From positions 1 to 7,621 of the forward strand of contig CAKSXP010000085.1 in the NCBI GenBank assembly GCA_934515035.1: a DNA stretch of 7,621 nt. Reading direction: 5' to 3'. The translations under genes and the position numbers were made by a program. Source of the DNA: an uncultured Oscillospiraceae bacterium. Lineage in GTDB: Bacteria; Bacillota; Clostridia; Oscillospirales; Oscillospiraceae. The notes below the pieces were generated by a model. That model saw only the letters and a list, made by a program, of their open reading frames with translations, did no database searches and was not told where the DNA came from. Below are positions 7,270 through 7,621 of the stretch, piece after piece; positions within the stretch are counted from its first letter, which is position 1; each line of letters opens with the position of its first letter.

Positions 7270-7621
7270 TTTGCCTCCTTTTCTTTCTTAGCCGCCTCGG
7301 CTCTCGCCTTGTCGGCGGCGGCCTTTGCCGTAAGCTTGGCCTTGCCCGTGCGGCAGGAGTGTGTCAGGTGCAGGCGCGCCGGACAGTTATAGGTGCAGGC
7401 GCCGCACTCGATGCAGTCGGTGATGTGGTATCTCTCCATCATCTCATAATCGTTCTTCTGCTCGTACATGTAGAGGTACATCGGCAGAAGCTTCATCGGG
7501 CAGGCGGCCGCGCAGCGCCCGCAGCGGATGCAGTGCGGGTCCTTCACGGTCCTGTCCTCATCCTCGCAGAAGGCGAGAAGCGCGTTTGTGCCCTTGGTCG
7601 TCGTGACGGAAAGGTCATACA
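7266..7621 (-). CDS. rnfC: Rnf complex subunit C, C-terminal part only
   Basis: RnfC is the peripheral cytoplasmic subunit that binds NADH and FMN and carries two [4Fe-4S] clusters; it is the first gene of clostridial rnf operons. Only the last 117 residues lie in the window, and the reading frame is open to the right edge. A GTG at 7547 is an internal codon, not the start: in-frame upstream codons give TTKGTNALLAF, a typical RnfC stretch. Both ferredoxin motifs are present: CIRCGRCAAACP (from about 7532) and CIECGACTYNCP, the second followed by ARLHLTHSCRTGKAK. The protein ends in an Ala/Lys/Glu-rich tail. Complete family members have about 440 residues, so roughly three quarters, including the nucleotide-binding domain, is outside the window. 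Confidence 0.96.
   Translation of the reverse strand, partial: YDLSVTTTKGTNALLAFCEDEDRTVKDPHCIRCGRCAAACPMKLLPMYLYMYEQKNDYEMMERYHITDCIECGACTYNCPARLHLTHSCRTGKAKLTAKAAADKARAEAAKKEKEAK

Noticed and set aside
6214..7392. Plus-strand open frame of 392 codons opposite rnfD
   Set aside because: It is antisense to rnfD and the ends of rnfG and rnfC; no domain or plausible ribosome site supports it.

Overview
This window looks like a chromosomal segment from an anaerobic, fairly GC-rich member of the Clostridia (Bacillota). The basis is the gene order rnfC-D-G-E-A-B, which is the usual clostridial arrangement, together with strong AAGGAGG-type ribosome binding sites, sigma-A-type promoters and a MepA-like MATE transporter. 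The exact genus cannot be read from the sequence. All real genes lie on the minus strand, so transcription runs from high to low coordinates.

Right part (7621 to 3581): the end of rnfC, then complete rnfD, rnfG, rnfE, rnfA and rnfB. The genes either overlap by 1-4 bases or are separated by 12-13 bases, so they form one operon. It closes with an intrinsic terminator 12 bases after rnfB. The products form the membrane-bound Rnf complex, which passes electrons between reduced ferredoxin and NAD and couples this to pumping Na+ or H+ across the membrane. The visible redox sites are consistent with an intact complex: ferredoxin-type cysteine motifs in RnfB and RnfC, covalent-FMN threonine motifs in RnfD and RnfG, and paired intramembrane cysteines in RnfA and RnfE.

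Middle (3580 to 1914): a consensus promoter (TTGACA, 17-bp spacer, TATAAT) drives an unlinked MATE-family efflux transporter. Its leader is about 80 nt, contains a hairpin, and leads to a TTG start codon; a perfect terminator hairpin follows the gene.

Left part (1910 to 1): an 11-bp inverted repeat, an extended -10 promoter, and uvrB, which encodes the DNA-damage recognition subunit of nucleotide excision repair. uvrB runs off the left edge after 604 codons.

The window reads as an ordinary core-genome region: three independent transcription units with no mobile elements, RNA genes or CRISPR. I found no previously undescribed system. The most interesting item is a possible structural switch in the MATE leader, where one arm of the hairpin is also complementary to the ribosome binding site.
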